A stretch of DNA of 64,000 bases from Hymenobacter piscis (GCF_018760735.1 NZ_JAHHZN010000008.1:124001-188000); one strand, 5' to 3'. Shown: positions 1 through 8,485, counted from the first letter of the stretch. Made by a program: numbers and translations. Notes: generated by a model from the sequence alone, not told the origin.

Positions 1-471
1 GAGGCCGGCCGGCCGCTGGGGCCAGGGGTACAGGTAGGGCCAGAGCAGCGCCCCGCTGAAGGTAGCGTGGGCCGTGAGTCCCAGCCGCTGCGAGGCCTGG
101 GCGGCGTACTTCAGCTGCTGCACGGCCCACTGCTGCCGGGCCTTCGGGTTGCCGCGCACGGCTTCCGGCGCGAAGCCGTCAAACAGCACATCATACACCG
201 GATTTACAGCTACCAGTTGCCCCTGCAGGTGCGTGGAAAGCTCCGTGATTTCCAGCCCCGCCGCCTGCACCCGGCCCTTCAGCTCGTCGGCGTAGATCTG
301 GCTTTCGGCGGCCAGCTGCAGGTCGATGATGCGCGGGTCGGTGGTGGGCAGCTGCACGCCCTTGTAGCCCAGCCCGGCCGCCCAGGCGCAGATGCTGTCC
401 AGGTTGTTGAACGGGGCCTGGTCGCTGAGGAACTGCGCCAGAAAGATACCGGGGCCTTTGATGGTTCGCAT
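1..471 (-). CDS. Sugar phosphate isomerase/epimerase (AP-endonuclease-type TIM barrel), C-terminus beyond window
   Basis: Reading leftward from an ATG at 469-471 there is an open frame of 157 codons that runs off the left edge, so only the N-terminal half is present. The protein starts MRTIKGPGIFLAQF and has the early beta/alpha units of the xylose-isomerase-like barrel (LGYKGVQLPTTDPRIID, then AAGLEITELSTHL). Members of this family epimerise, isomerise or cleave sugars and keto-sugars, and need a metal site whose residues would lie beyond the window. It lies just downstream of a Gfo/Idh oxidoreductase on the same strand and near a GMC oxidoreductase, which suggests shared sugar catabolism. 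The exact substrate cannot be read from the sequence. Confidence 0.8.
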   Translation of the reverse strand, partial: MRTIKGPGIFLAQFLSDQAPFNNLDSICAWAAGLGYKGVQLPTTDPRIIDLQLAAESQIYADELKGRVQAAGLEITELSTHLQGQLVAVNPVYDVLFDGFAPEAVRGNPKARQQWAVQQLKYAAQASQRLGLTAHATFSGALLWPYLYPWPQRPAGL

Positions 472-496
472 AGGCGGCTAGCTAGTTATCAGGAGG

Positions 497-571
497 TAGT
501 TGTCGGTTGTCAGTGGGGAGTTGTTGGTTGTCGAGCGAACTGACAACGGGCAACTACTCACTGACAACTAC
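497..571. repeat. Inverted pair of TTGTCAGT-type phrase repeats
   Basis: The left arm (about 497-532) carries tandem GTTGTCGGTTGTCAG-like phrases and the right arm (542-571) carries their reverse complement. The element fills the gap between the Gfo/Idh gene stop and the next gene. The same phrase type recurs at 44046-44252 and 52617-52806. Confidence 0.7.
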
Positions 572-1722
572 ACGGTAAAATCAGTCCACTTCTGCGCGGA
601 GCGGCCCGAGGCAATGACGGTTTCGATGAAGGCCATGCCGCGCAGCCCGTCCCGGATGCCGGGATAGTCGGCGGCTTCGGGCGGGGCGGGCGGGCCGCCC
701 AGGTCGGCGCGCAGGGTGAGGGCGAAGTTGCGGTAGAGGTTGGCAAAGGCTTCGAGGTAGCCCTCGGGGTGGCCGGGCGGGATGCGGCTGTTGTGGCGGG
801 CGGCGGCGCAGAGGTAGCCCGCGCCCGTGCGGCGAATTTCCGTGGGCCGGTCGGGCCACTTCACCAGCAGGGTGTTGGCGTCGGCCTGCTGCCATTCCAG
901 GCCGCCTTTTTCGCCGTAGATGCGCAGGCGCAGGTTGTTTTCCTCGCCGGCCGCCACCTGGGTGGCTACCAGCACGCCGCTGGCCCCGCCGGCAAACTGC
1001 AGCAGCACCGCCCCGTCGTCGTCGAGCTGGCGGCCGGGCACCACGGTGTGGATGTCGGCGCAGAGCTGGCTTACTTCCAACCCGCTCACGTACTCGGCCA
1101 AGTTGAAGGCGTGGGTGCCGATGTCGCCCATGGCACCGGCCACGCCGCTACGGGCAGGGTCGGTGCGCCAGGCGGCCTGCTTGTTGTCGGCGTTGCCTTC
1201 CTCGAAACTGCTGAGCCAGCCCTGCGGGTACTCCACGTACACCTTGCGCACAGTGCCCAAAGCCCCCGATGCTACCAAATGGCGGGCTTCCTTGAGCATG
1301 GGATAACCGGTGTAGGTGTGCGTGAGGCAGAGCCGACGGCCAGTGGTCTGCGCCACGGCGGCCAGCTCCCGGGCCTCAGCCAGGGAAAACGTCATCGGCT
1401 TATCCAGCACCACATCGAAGCCCAGCTCTAAAGCCATTTTGGCGGGCGCGAAGTGCAGGTGGTTGGGTGTCACGATGCTGATGACCTGCACCCGCTCCTG
1501 GGCCGGCCGCTGCGCCTCCTGCTCCAGCAGCTGCTGGTACGAGTCATAGACCCGCCCGGCGTCCAGGCCCAGCTCCTGGCCAGTGGCGCGGGAGGTAGCC
1601 GGGTTGCTGCTGAAGGCCCCGGCCGTCAGCTCGTACAGCCCATCCAGCGCCGCCGCCATGCGGTGCACCGCCCCAATAAAGGAGCCCTGCCCCCCGCCAA
1701 TCATGCCCAAGCGTAATTTCAT
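568..1722 (-). CDS. Gfo/Idh/MocA family oxidoreductase
   Basis: This 384-residue protein begins MKLRLGMIGGGQGSFIGAVH, a Rossmann GxGxxG-type dinucleotide-binding start. It has the family EKP-like motif as DKPMTFSLAEA around residue 110 and the GDIGTHAFNLAEY segment near 200 that carries the catalytic His. The length is normal for the family. These enzymes use NAD(P) to interconvert hydroxyl and keto groups on sugars or inositols, probably in the cytoplasm since no signal peptide is seen. A TIM-barrel isomerase follows downstream and a GMC oxidoreductase lies upstream, all on the minus strand, as in pathways that form a 3-keto sugar, act on it and reduce it again. The substrate is unknown. Confidence 0.88.
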   Translation of the reverse strand: MKLRLGMIGGGQGSFIGAVHRMAAALDGLYELTAGAFSSNPATSRATGQELGLDAGRVYDSYQQLLEQEAQRPAQERVQVISIVTPNHLHFAPAKMALELGFDVVLDKPMTFSLAEARELAAVAQTTGRRLCLTHTYTGYPMLKEARHLVASGALGTVRKVYVEYPQGWLSSFEEGNADNKQAAWRTDPARSGVAGAMGDIGTHAFNLAEYVSGLEVSQLCADIHTVVPGRQLDDDGAVLLQFAGGASGVLVATQVAAGEENNLRLRIYGEKGGLEWQQADANTLLVKWPDRPTEIRRTGAGYLCAAARHNSRIPPGHPEGYLEAFANLYRNFALTLRADLGGPPAPPEAADYPGIRDGLRGMAFIETVIASGRSAQKWTDFTV

Positions 1723-1757
1723 ACAGTGCCTGTTATGTTATTAGGTAATCTACTGGC

Positions 1758-1799
1758 CGTCATGCTGAGCGCAGCCGAAGCATCTCTACCGCTTCGTTG
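1758..1799. repeat. Family A half-copy (CGTCATGCTGAG ... GAAGCATCTC)
   Basis: About 42 bp start CGTCATGCTGAGC and end with the tail TCTCTACCGCTTCGTTG. The same half-element is found at 53810-53851, 54269-54310 and 61653-61693, and inverted at 54770-54809 and 62143-62182. It directly abuts a family B element. Confidence 0.8.
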
Positions 1800-1802
1800 T
1801 AA

Positions 1803-1932
1803 CTCTAGTCGCCTCACCCCAACCCCTCTCCGAAAAAGGAGAGGGGCTCTAGATCTAGCTTTCTAGATAGTGCTTTTAGGTCTAGTTCCCCCTCTCCTTT
1901 CGGAGAGGGGCTAGGGGGTGAGGCGACTAGAG
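1803..1932. repeat. Family B double-hairpin palindrome, intact copy
   Basis: The outer arms 1803-1820 and 1915-1932 are perfect reverse complements (CTCTAGTCGCCTCACCCC and its complement). Inside are two hairpins of the form CCCCTCTCC/GGAGAGGGG joined by a T/A-rich spacer. This is the best intact copy in the window and serves as the reference for the copy inside menD (9524-9651) and those at 22260-22304 and 59689-59851. Confidence 0.88.
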
Positions 1933-1939
1933 CTAAAGG

Positions 1940-2554
1940 CTACGTCGTAGCCCAGGCCCGGTCGCCTTTTTTGTAGGGCACGTTGCCGTCGTATTTGCCG
2001 GGGACGGGGAGGTAGCGCAGGGCTTTGGTGGCGCCGGGCTCGGAGGTGAAAAAGCCCAGCAGCGTCAGCTCCTTCACCATGCGGAAGTAGTGGTTGGGCT
2101 GCTCCGGGGTTTTGGCCTTCTCGTACTGCTTCATTTCCTTGTCGAGGGCGGTGAGCAGGGTGGTGCGCTGCGCGGCATCCAGGGCCAGAAAGTCCTTGCC
2201 GCCGCTTTTTTTGGCCGCATCCTCCAGCTTAGTCAGGCCGTCGAGGAAGATTTTCTGCTCTTCCGGCTTGTAGCAGTCGCGCACCATCACGGCCATGAAG
2301 CCGCCCACATTGGCCTCCTTGGCCCCCGGGGTTTTGGTGGCCGGCAGGATAGTTTCGCCTACTTCGTTGAGCAGGTTGATTTGCTGGGCGTTCAGCACCT
2401 CGGCCAGCTTTTCGGGCTTGGCCGGGGCGGTTTTGGCTTTGGTAGCGGTCTTCTTGTCGGTGTCGGCGGTGCAGCCGGACAGGAAGTAGTCGGCTCCGAT
2501 GAGCGTGCCGCCCATGAGGAGGGCTACGCGGGCTACGGCGTCTCTTCTGTTCAT
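1940..2554 (-). CDS. Gluconate 2-dehydrogenase subunit 3-like small subunit, exported
   Basis: The 204-residue protein starts MNRRDAVARVALLMGGTLIG; the frame stays open upstream but this ATG gives a twin-arginine-like N-terminus (NRRDAVAR), a hydrophobic core and a possible lipobox (FLSGC). An Ala/Lys/Pro-rich linker follows, then a helical domain beginning at LAEVLNAQQINLLNEVGETI that resembles gluconate 2-dehydrogenase subunit 3. Such subunits accompany periplasmic FAD-dependent sugar dehydrogenases, helping export and maturation. It lies 11 bp downstream of the GMC oxidoreductase gene, so the two are probably co-transcribed and form one complex. Tat export is inferred. Confidence 0.82.
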   Translation of the reverse strand: MNRRDAVARVALLMGGTLIGADYFLSGCTADTDKKTATKAKTAPAKPEKLAEVLNAQQINLLNEVGETILPATKTPGAKEANVGGFMAVMVRDCYKPEEQKIFLDGLTKLEDAAKKSGGKDFLALDAAQRTTLLTALDKEMKQYEKAKTPEQPNHYFRMVKELTLLGFFTSEPGATKALRYLPVPGKYDGNVPYKKGDRAWATT

Positions 2555-2565
2555 GATGGGCGGGG

Positions 2566-4242
2566 TTAGACGTTCTGTTTTTTCAGCTCGCGCACGGCGT
2601 GGTCCACGGCGCGGGCCGTGAGGGCCAGGTAGGTGAGCGAGGGGTTCTGGCAGGCCGCCGAGGTCATGGCTGCGCCGTCGGTTACGTACACGTTGGGGGC
2701 GTCCCAGACCTGGTTGTACTGGTTGAGCACCGAGGTTTTCGGGTCGCGGCCCATGCGGGCGGTGCCCATTTCGTGGATGCCGCCGCCCAGCGTGTAGCCG
2801 TTGTTGTAGGTCCTCACGTTCTTCACGCCGGCCTTTTCCAGCATTTCCTGGGCATCGGCCATCATGTCGATGCGCATTTTCTGCTCGTTGTCGCGGATGC
2901 TGGCATCCATCACCAGCACCGGCAGGCCCCACTTGTCTTTCTGGGTTTTGGAGAGCGAAATCTGGTTGTCGTGGTAGGGCAGCGTTTCGCCGAAGCCCAT
3001 GATTCCCATCGTCCAGTCGCCCGGCTCGGTCAGTGCGTCCTTGAAGTCGCCGCCGATGTTCATCTCGGCAATTTCGCGGCCCCAGCCCTCGCGGCCGGCC
3101 CCGCCCTGGTAGCCGAAGCCCCGGATGTAGTCGCGCTTGTCGCCGAACAGGTTGCGGTAGCGGGGTACGTAAATGCCGTTGGCGCGACGGCCGTACACGT
3201 ACTTGTCTTCGTAGCCGGGCATTTCGCCGGAGGCCCCGGCCCGGAAGTGGTGGTCCATCACGTTGTGGCCCAGCTCGCCACTGCTGCTGCCCAGGCCGCC
3301 GGGCCACACGTCGGTGGCCGAGTTCATCAGCACCCAGGCCGAGTTCAGGGCCGAGGCGTTCAGGAAGATGATTTTGGCGTAGTACTCGTAGGTCTGGTTG
3401 GTTTCGGCGTCCAGGATTTCCACGCCCTTGGCCCGCTTGGTGTCCTTATCGTAGAGGATGCGCGTGACGATGGAAAACGGCCGCAGCGTGAGGTTGCCGG
3501 TCGCCACCGCCGCCGGCAGCGTGGCCGACTGCGTGCTGAAATACGCCCCGAACGGGCAGCCCAGCCAGCACTTGTTGCGGTACTGGCAGCTCACGCGGTT
3601 GTTATGGTTCTGAGTGATATTGGCCGTGCGGCCGATGATCATGCGGCGGTGCTCGTAGTGTTTTTTGAGGCGGGCCGCCACGTCCTTCTCCACGATGTTC
3701 ATCTCCATGGGCGGCATAAAGTCGCCGTCGGGCAGCTGGGGCAGGTTCTCGCGCGAGCCGCTGATGCCGGCAAACTTCTCGGCGTGGCTGTACCACGGGG
3801 CCAGGTCCTTGTAGCGGATGGGCCAGTCCACGGCAATACCGTCTTTGGCGTTGGCCTCGAAATCATAGTCACTCAGGCGGTACGACTGCCGGCCCCACAT
3901 CAGGGAGCGGCCGCCCACGTGGTAGCCCCGGAACCAGTCGAAGGGCTTGGCCTCCACGTAGGGGCTTTCCTTCTCATTTACCCAGTAATCCAGGTTGCTT
4001 TCGTTGAGGGTATAGTCGCGGCTCAGGACCGGGTGGTCCTTGATCATCTGCTGCGTTTTGCCGCCCCGGTGCTCGTATTCCCAGGGGTTCTTGTTGGCAT
4101 TCACGTAGTCCTTGATGTGCTCAATGTTGCGCCCCCGCTCCAGCATGAGGGTTTTCAGGCCCTTCTCGGTTAGCTCCTTGGCCGCCATACCGCCCGAAAT
4201 GCCGGACCCAATGACAATGGCGTCATACGTGTTCTTTTCCAT
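2566..4242 (-). CDS. GMC family oxidoreductase (FAD-dependent sugar dehydrogenase large subunit)
   Basis: The 558-residue protein has the FAD-binding motif GSGISGG at residues 12-18, an ERG beta-strand end near 36, and the C-terminal active-site segments HEMGTARMG and QNPSLTYLAL, which supply the His/Asn pair of the GMC family. A cysteine cluster CQYRNKCWLGCPFGA near residue 215 resembles the motif that holds an iron-sulfur centre in bacterial FAD glucose dehydrogenases. No signal peptide is visible, so export would depend on the small subunit encoded just downstream. The predicted role is oxidation of a sugar hydroxyl to a ketone or lactone with electrons passed to the membrane. Substrate and acceptor are not determined. 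Confidence 0.88.
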   Translation of the reverse strand: MEKNTYDAIVIGSGISGGMAAKELTEKGLKTLMLERGRNIEHIKDYVNANKNPWEYEHRGGKTQQMIKDHPVLSRDYTLNESNLDYWVNEKESPYVEAKPFDWFRGYHVGGRSLMWGRQSYRLSDYDFEANAKDGIAVDWPIRYKDLAPWYSHAEKFAGISGSRENLPQLPDGDFMPPMEMNIVEKDVAARLKKHYEHRRMIIGRTANITQNHNNRVSCQYRNKCWLGCPFGAYFSTQSATLPAAVATGNLTLRPFSIVTRILYDKDTKRAKGVEILDAETNQTYEYYAKIIFLNASALNSAWVLMNSATDVWPGGLGSSSGELGHNVMDHHFRAGASGEMPGYEDKYVYGRRANGIYVPRYRNLFGDKRDYIRGFGYQGGAGREGWGREIAEMNIGGDFKDALTEPGDWTMGIMGFGETLPYHDNQISLSKTQKDKWGLPVLVMDASIRDNEQKMRIDMMADAQEMLEKAGVKNVRTYNNGYTLGGGIHEMGTARMGRDPKTSVLNQYNQVWDAPNVYVTDGAAMTSAACQNPSLTYLALTARAVDHAVRELKKQNV

Positions 4243-4287
4243 AGAATGTGGTGGGATGAGGGTAGGCGGATGAAGGCAGAGTATTTA

Positions 4288-4399
4288 CCAGAACGTCATT
4301 CCGAGCGGAGCCGAGGAATCTCGCCGGCGGGTAATCAAATTACTTTGGCAACGTCAGCACGCGAGATGCTTCGCTCCGCTCAGCATGACGCTCTTCTGG
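4288..4399. repeat. Family A inverted repeat, chimeric copy
   Basis: The left arm is of the CATTCCGAG...GAGGAATCTCG type and the right arm of the CGAGATGCTTCG...CTCAGCATGACG type, so the arms are related but belong to different variants. It fills the gap between the GMC gene start and the next gene's stop. Confidence 0.75.
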
Positions 4400-4401
4400 A
4401 C

Positions 4402-5286
4402 CTACACCAGGCTGCGCTTGATGTAGCTGATGCTTTGCTGGATGCTGTCGAAGGGCGAGCCGGGGGTCTGGTCCTGCTCCACGAAGAAGTGCCGGAGGCC
4501 CGCCGTTTTGGCCTGGGCGAAGATGCGCTTGAAGTCGATGGAGCCGTTGCCGACTTCCGTGAAGCTGTGCGGCGGCGTTTTGGCCATGTCCTTCACGTGC
4601 CAGAGCGGGAAGCGGCCGGGGTTCTTGCTGAACAGCGCTACCGGGTCGTGGCCGGCTTTGGTGGCCCAGTACAGGTCCAGTTCCATCTTCACCAGGTCCT
4701 TGTCGGTGGTGAGCAGCACGTCGTAGGGCAGCTTGCCATCCTGAGCCACAAACTCGAAGTCGTGATTGTGGTAGCAGAGCTGGATGCCGGCTTTTTTGCA
4801 CCGTTCCCCGGCCTTGTTCAGTCGCTCGGCCAGCAGCTTGTAGTGGTCGAGGCTGCCGCGCTCCGACTCGGTGAGCCAGGCACACACCATGTACTTGATG
4901 CCCACCTGGGCCGCGTCGTCCACGGCCTTGTCCCAGCCGTGCAGAATGGTGCCGGCCGTGGGCTGGCCATTGTTCTGCTGCTCACCCAACAGGTAATGGC
5001 TGCTGGGCATCCGCAGGCCGGCTTTCTTGAGCACCTGAGCAAAAGCGGCCGGCGTCATGTCGTAGAACTTCAGGCTGCCCGTGTAGGTGGCGCCTTCCAC
5101 GGTGGTGTAGCCCATCTTGGCCACCTGCGCCAGCGTGCCCACCGGGTCTTTCAGCATGGCGTCGCGCAGGGTGTAGAGCTGCAGGCCGATGTCGGTCGGG
5201 CCCTTGGCCAGCAAAGCGGGAGAGGCGAGCACGCCGGCGGAAAGCAGCGCGGCAGATTTCACGAAGGCACGACGGGAGTGGAGCAT
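4402..5286 (-). CDS. Tat-exported sugar phosphate isomerase/epimerase (TIM barrel)
   Basis: From the ATG at 5284-5286 the protein is 294 residues and begins MLHSRRAFVKSAALLSAGVL, a textbook twin-arginine signal (SRRAFVK) with cleavage likely near ALA at 25-27. This fixes the start, although the frame is open further upstream. The mature part begins DIGLQLYTLRDAM and has barrel motifs (YHNHDFEF, MELDLYWATKAG, WHVKDM, EVGNGSIDF) with the Glu/His/Asp residues that normally bind the metal. It is probably periplasmic and follows the GMC oxidoreductase genes. Family members act on sugars; some cleave or epimerise 3-keto-glycosides. The exact substrate is unknown. Confidence 0.87.
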   Translation of the reverse strand: MLHSRRAFVKSAALLSAGVLASPALLAKGPTDIGLQLYTLRDAMLKDPVGTLAQVAKMGYTTVEGATYTGSLKFYDMTPAAFAQVLKKAGLRMPSSHYLLGEQQNNGQPTAGTILHGWDKAVDDAAQVGIKYMVCAWLTESERGSLDHYKLLAERLNKAGERCKKAGIQLCYHNHDFEFVAQDGKLPYDVLLTTDKDLVKMELDLYWATKAGHDPVALFSKNPGRFPLWHVKDMAKTPPHSFTEVGNGSIDFKRIFAQAKTAGLRHFFVEQDQTPGSPFDSIQQSISYIKRSLV

Positions 5287-5741
5287 AACGGCAGGAATGG
5301 GGCGGGAGACAGAACTGCGCTTTTCCGGATAGACGCCTGCCTTTGCGGGCGGGCGCCGACGGCCTTGTGGGAAGCCGTTCCGGACTTTGTCACTTGCGGG
5401 CAGACAGCGCACATGCTGCCTGGCACTCAGAGCGAGTAAGTTACAAGTTGTTCTCACTAAACAAAATGCAGCCAGCGCGTTAGTTTACCAGCCCAACGGC
5501 CGTTACGGCATGGGGGGGCTCCAAACTCCCCTTTTGGGAGCCGGCAAGGACATACTTTCTCTGCCCGAACCAGCGAAAGTCCGGGCGCAATCGATTGTTA
5601 AAACACTATATTAAGAACCGATCAGCAGCACATTTCCGGCGCCGGCGCCCTTCTTCCGGCAGCGAAACCGGGGCCGCAGCGCGAGGCTGGCGGCGGTTAT
5701 ACATATCCAGCTGAACGGCCTTTGCTGAAGTCCGGCCCCGG
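5287..5741. other. 455-bp intergenic stretch, no gene seen
   Basis: This separates the Tat-exported isomerase gene (start at 5286) from the histidine phosphatase gene (stop at 5742). Short open frames on both strands have no recognisable protein features. No strong hairpin with a T-tract, no repeat family member and no clear TAnnTTTG promoter was seen. Confidence 0.5.
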
Positions 5742-6365
5742 CTAGCGCGCTTCCTGCAAATGCTGCACGTTCAGGAAGCTGCGCACCGTAAAAAAGGAGC
5801 CGGTGTAATCGAGCTGGTAGAGGCCCAGGTTGTGGTGCTCGAAGTAATCCATCTGGCTCAGAGGATAGTTCAGCAGCTGGCACAGCAGCACCCGCATGGC
5901 GCGGCCGTGCATGCACACAAGCACCGTTTCCTCCTCGGGCCGGCTCAGCAAGAGCTCCACGAACGGGCGCTGGCGGGCGGCCACCTGCTCGGGACTTTCG
6001 CCGCCCTCCAGGCGGGAAGTGGTGTGGCCGGCCCGCCAGTCCTGGAGCACGCGGTGGTATTCCTCGTCTTCCTCGGGCGTGATGCGGGTGCCTTCGCGGG
6101 TGCCCCAGCTGATTTCGTTCAGGCCCGCGTGCTGCTCGTGGGGCAGGCCCAGCGCCAGAAATCCGGCCACCGACTCGTGGGTGCGCCGCAGCAGAGAGGT
6201 GTACACTTTCTGGAAGGGCACGTGCCGGTAGGCCGCAAAAAAACGGGCCGCCTGCCGCCGCCCAGCCTCGTTCAGGGAGGAGTCGACGCCGCTGCCCTGC
6301 ACGATGCCGCGCAGGTTGTAGTCGGTTTGCCCGTGGCGAATGAGGTAGATTTTTTTGACGCCCAT
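5742..6365 (-). CDS. Histidine phosphatase family protein
   Basis: From the ATG at 6363-6365 the protein is 207 residues and starts MGVKKIYLIRHGQTDYNLRG; the frame is open upstream but the RHG motif belongs about ten residues from the N-terminus, which supports this start. LIRHGQTDYN carries the phosphorylated His, SLLRRTHES the conserved Arg, EISWGTREG the acid, and VCMHGRAMRVLL the second catalytic His. Family members are phosphoglycerate mutase-like phosphatases acting on small phosphate esters in the cytosol. A specific substrate cannot be assigned, and the neighbours (menaquinone genes on the other strand) do not settle it. Confidence 0.9.
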   Translation of the reverse strand: MGVKKIYLIRHGQTDYNLRGIVQGSGVDSSLNEAGRRQAARFFAAYRHVPFQKVYTSLLRRTHESVAGFLALGLPHEQHAGLNEISWGTREGTRITPEEDEEYHRVLQDWRAGHTTSRLEGGESPEQVAARQRPFVELLLSRPEEETVLVCMHGRAMRVLLCQLLNYPLSQMDYFEHHNLGLYQLDYTGSFFTVRSFLNVQHLQEAR

Positions 6366-6555
6366 TTTCCCGCTAGTTTTGCTGTTTGCCCCGTTAAAGT
6401 ACGGTCTTTTTACCCGGATGCCTGTCGTTACGGCCACTTTTGCCGTAGTAAATGGCCCGGCCGGCCGGCCAATCGGGCAGCTGGCCGGTTGTGCAACCAA
6501 ACTATGCCTGGCGCCGCCGCCCGGTCCTTCTCCCCCGCCCTAGCTTACTTCCCGC

Positions 6556-6972
6556 ATGACCCTGGAGCAACTCAACCAGTGGGTATCCACCCGCCCCACC
6601 CTGGCCGACGTGCTGGGCATTAAACTGACGGCCCTTACCCCCGACTACCTCGAAGGCCGCATGCCCGTGGACGGGCGCACCCACCAGCCCATGGGCCTGC
6701 TGCACGGCGGCGCCTCGGTGGCCCTGGCCGAAACCCTGGGCAGCATTGCCGCCCACACCCGCCTGGCTGACCCCACCAAACAGGCCTGCGTGGGCCTCGA
6801 AATCAATGCCAACCACCTTAAGGGCGTGCGCGACGGCTACGTTATCGGGCGAGCCTCCGCCCTTCACGTGGGCCGCAGCACTCAGGTCTGGGAAATCCGC
6901 ATCACCCACGAGCAAACCGGCGCCCTGGTCTGCATCAGCCGCATTACCATGTCGGTTATCGATTTGAAGTGA
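6556..6972 (+). CDS. menI: Hotdog-fold thioesterase, probably DHNA-CoA thioesterase
   Basis: This 138-residue single hotdog domain contains LLHGGASVALAETLGS around residues 48-63, nearly the same as the active-site segment of E. coli YdiI/MenI, with the catalytic Glu in AETLGS. The normal length for the family is about 135-140. It is the first gene of a plus-strand run continuing with isochorismate synthase, menD, menB and menE, so hydrolysis of 1,4-dihydroxy-2-naphthoyl-CoA to DHNA is the most likely job. The alternative is a PaaI-type general acyl-CoA thioesterase; the motif alone cannot exclude it, but the context favours MenI. Confidence 0.8.
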   Translation: MTLEQLNQWVSTRPTLADVLGIKLTALTPDYLEGRMPVDGRTHQPMGLLHGGASVALAETLGSIAAHTRLADPTKQACVGLEINANHLKGVRDGYVIGRASALHVGRSTQVWEIRITHEQTGALVCISRITMSVIDLK

Positions 6973-7008
6973 GAAGAAACGCTCCAACGGCGTCGCCCGC
7001 ACGGTTCA

Positions 7009-7036
7009 GTAGGCCAGGGTTTAAACCCTGGCCTAC
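7009..7036. repeat. Family C perfect palindrome (28 bp)
   Basis: GTAGGCCAGGGTTT followed directly by its exact reverse complement, with no loop. A shorter variant sits inside a family A element at about 26657-26683. Confidence 0.85.
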
Positions 7037-7102
7037 GGAGCGGGGGCGTTAACTCTGGCATCCGGATTTACCGTTGCGGTAAAGATGCTTCGGCTGCGCG
7101 GA

Positions 7103-7144
7103 CATAAGTTGAAGCATGACAATGTTGTTATACTTCAACTTATG
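7103..7144. repeat. Short inverted repeat before menF
   Basis: Arms CATAAGTTGAAG (7103-7114) and CTTCAACTTATG (7133-7144) are perfect complements around an 18-nt loop. Nearby AGATGCTTCGGCTGCGC and GAAGCATGAC suggest a decayed family A element. Confidence 0.6.
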
Positions 7145-7206
7145 CCTCAACCAACTTCGCCCCGCCCTCATCTCCCTACTTAATACTCAATACTCACTAC
7201 TCAATC

Positions 7207-8421
7207 ATGCTCCAACCCGTTGCCTGGAATCCTGACCTGACGCCGCCGGAGCGGCTGCGGCAGCTGGTGGCGCTGGCCCTGAGCAGCGGCCGGCCGGTGG
7301 CCCTGTGGCGGCTGCCCGGGGCGGCCCAGGCCCGGCTCTGCCTGAGTCTGCGGGTAGAAGCAGCCTACGTGGGGCTGCCGCCGGTGCTGGAGGCCGCCGC
7401 CCCGGCCGGCTTCGCCTTCTTCCCCTTCCAGGAATCCGACCACAACCCGCCCCTATTCCTGCCGGCCGATGTGTATTTCGACCTAGCCCGCCCCGAGGAA
7501 GTATGGGTGAGTCCGGCCGCCGCCGCCCGCCTGCCCGAGCTGCGGCAGCGGTTCGCGGCCCTGCCCCGCCCCGCTCCCCTCGACTGGCACGTGCGGCCCC
7601 GGCATGCCCCCAAACCCGCCTCCCGCACCGAGTACGAGGCGCTGGTGGCGGCCGGGGTGGAGGCCATCCGGAGCGGGCGGGTGCAAAAGGTGGTCTCGAG
7701 CCGGGCCGTGCAGCGGGAGCTGCCCGCCGGGTTTGATGCGCTGCGGGCCTTCGGGGAGTTGCAGCAGCGCTACCCCAACGCCTTCGTGTCGCTGGTGAGT
7801 GCGCCGGGGGCGGGCACCTGGCTGGGCGCCACGCCCGAGGTGCTGGCCGAGGTGGGCGAAGACCAGGTGTTCCGGACGATGGCCCTGGCCGGCACCCAGC
7901 CTTTGCTGCCCGGAAACCGGCCCAGCGAGGCCATCTGGCGGCAGAAGGAAATTGAGGAACAGGCCCTGGTGGCGCGCTACATCGTCAATTGCTTCAAGCA
8001 GCTGCGCCTGCGTGAGTACCAGGAAACCGGCCCGCGCACCGTAGTGGCCGGCGACGTGCTGCACCTGCGCACCGACTTTGCCGTGGACCTGCGCAACGTG
8101 CCCTTCGCCTCCCTCGGCACCGATATGCTGCGGCTGCTGCACCCCACCTCGGCCGTGGGCGGCATGCCCCGGCAGGCGGCCCTGGATTTTATCCGCGACC
8201 ACGAGGGCTACGACCGCGCCTACTACGCCGGCTTCCTGGGGCCCGTAAACCTGCCCGCGCCCGGCGCGGCCCGCCTCTACGTAAACCTGCGCTGCCTGCA
8301 GCTGCGCCCCGGTCAGGCCGTGCTCTACGCCGGCACCGGCCTCACTCCCGACTCCGACCCGGCCCGCGAATGGGAAGAAACGGAGCTGAAGCTACGCACC
8401 GTGGGCGCGGTTTTGGGATGA
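7207..8421 (+). CDS. menF: Isochorismate synthase
   Basis: The 404-residue protein ends in a chorismate-binding domain (about residues 140-400). Typical segments are SRAVQRELP, FVSLVSAPGAGTWLGATPEVL, MALAGTQPL, KEIEEQALVARYI and LLHPTSAVGGMPRQAALDFI; the last is characteristic of isochorismate synthases rather than anthranilate synthases. It converts chorismate to isochorismate, the first committed step of menaquinone synthesis, with Mg2+. The ATG follows tandem TACTCAATACTCACTACTCA phrases and no strong ribosome-binding site is visible. It precedes menD, so isochorismate is passed into the menaquinone route rather than to a siderophore, for which no genes are present. Confidence 0.93.
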   Translation: MLQPVAWNPDLTPPERLRQLVALALSSGRPVALWRLPGAAQARLCLSLRVEAAYVGLPPVLEAAAPAGFAFFPFQESDHNPPLFLPADVYFDLARPEEVWVSPAAAARLPELRQRFAALPRPAPLDWHVRPRHAPKPASRTEYEALVAAGVEAIRSGRVQKVVSSRAVQRELPAGFDALRAFGELQQRYPNAFVSLVSAPGAGTWLGATPEVLAEVGEDQVFRTMALAGTQPLLPGNRPSEAIWRQKEIEEQALVARYIVNCFKQLRLREYQETGPRTVVAGDVLHLRTDFAVDLRNVPFASLGTDMLRLLHPTSAVGGMPRQAALDFIRDHEGYDRAYYAGFLGPVNLPAPGAARLYVNLRCLQLRPGQAVLYAGTGLTPDSDPAREWEETELKLRTVGAVLG

Positions 8422-8439
8422 ATGCGTATCAAAAACCGG

Positions 8440-8456
8440 GTCATGCTGAGCATGAC
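8440..8456. repeat. Minimal family A remnant between menF and menD
   Basis: GTCATGCTGAGCATGAC is the two outer tips of a family A element joined directly, as if the middle had been deleted. Confidence 0.6.
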
Positions 8457-8485
8457 AGTTCTTTCAATACTCCCGAAAATTCCCC

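Noticed and set aside
2599..4173. A 524-codon plus-strand frame over the GMC oxidoreductase gene
   Set aside because: Low-complexity His/Val/Ala-rich translation with no recognisable motif, antisense to a gene with clear FAD and active-site motifs.
5387..5614. A 75-codon plus-strand frame between the isomerase and phosphatase genes
   Set aside because: No motif, no promoter or hairpin support, and composition like noncoding DNA.
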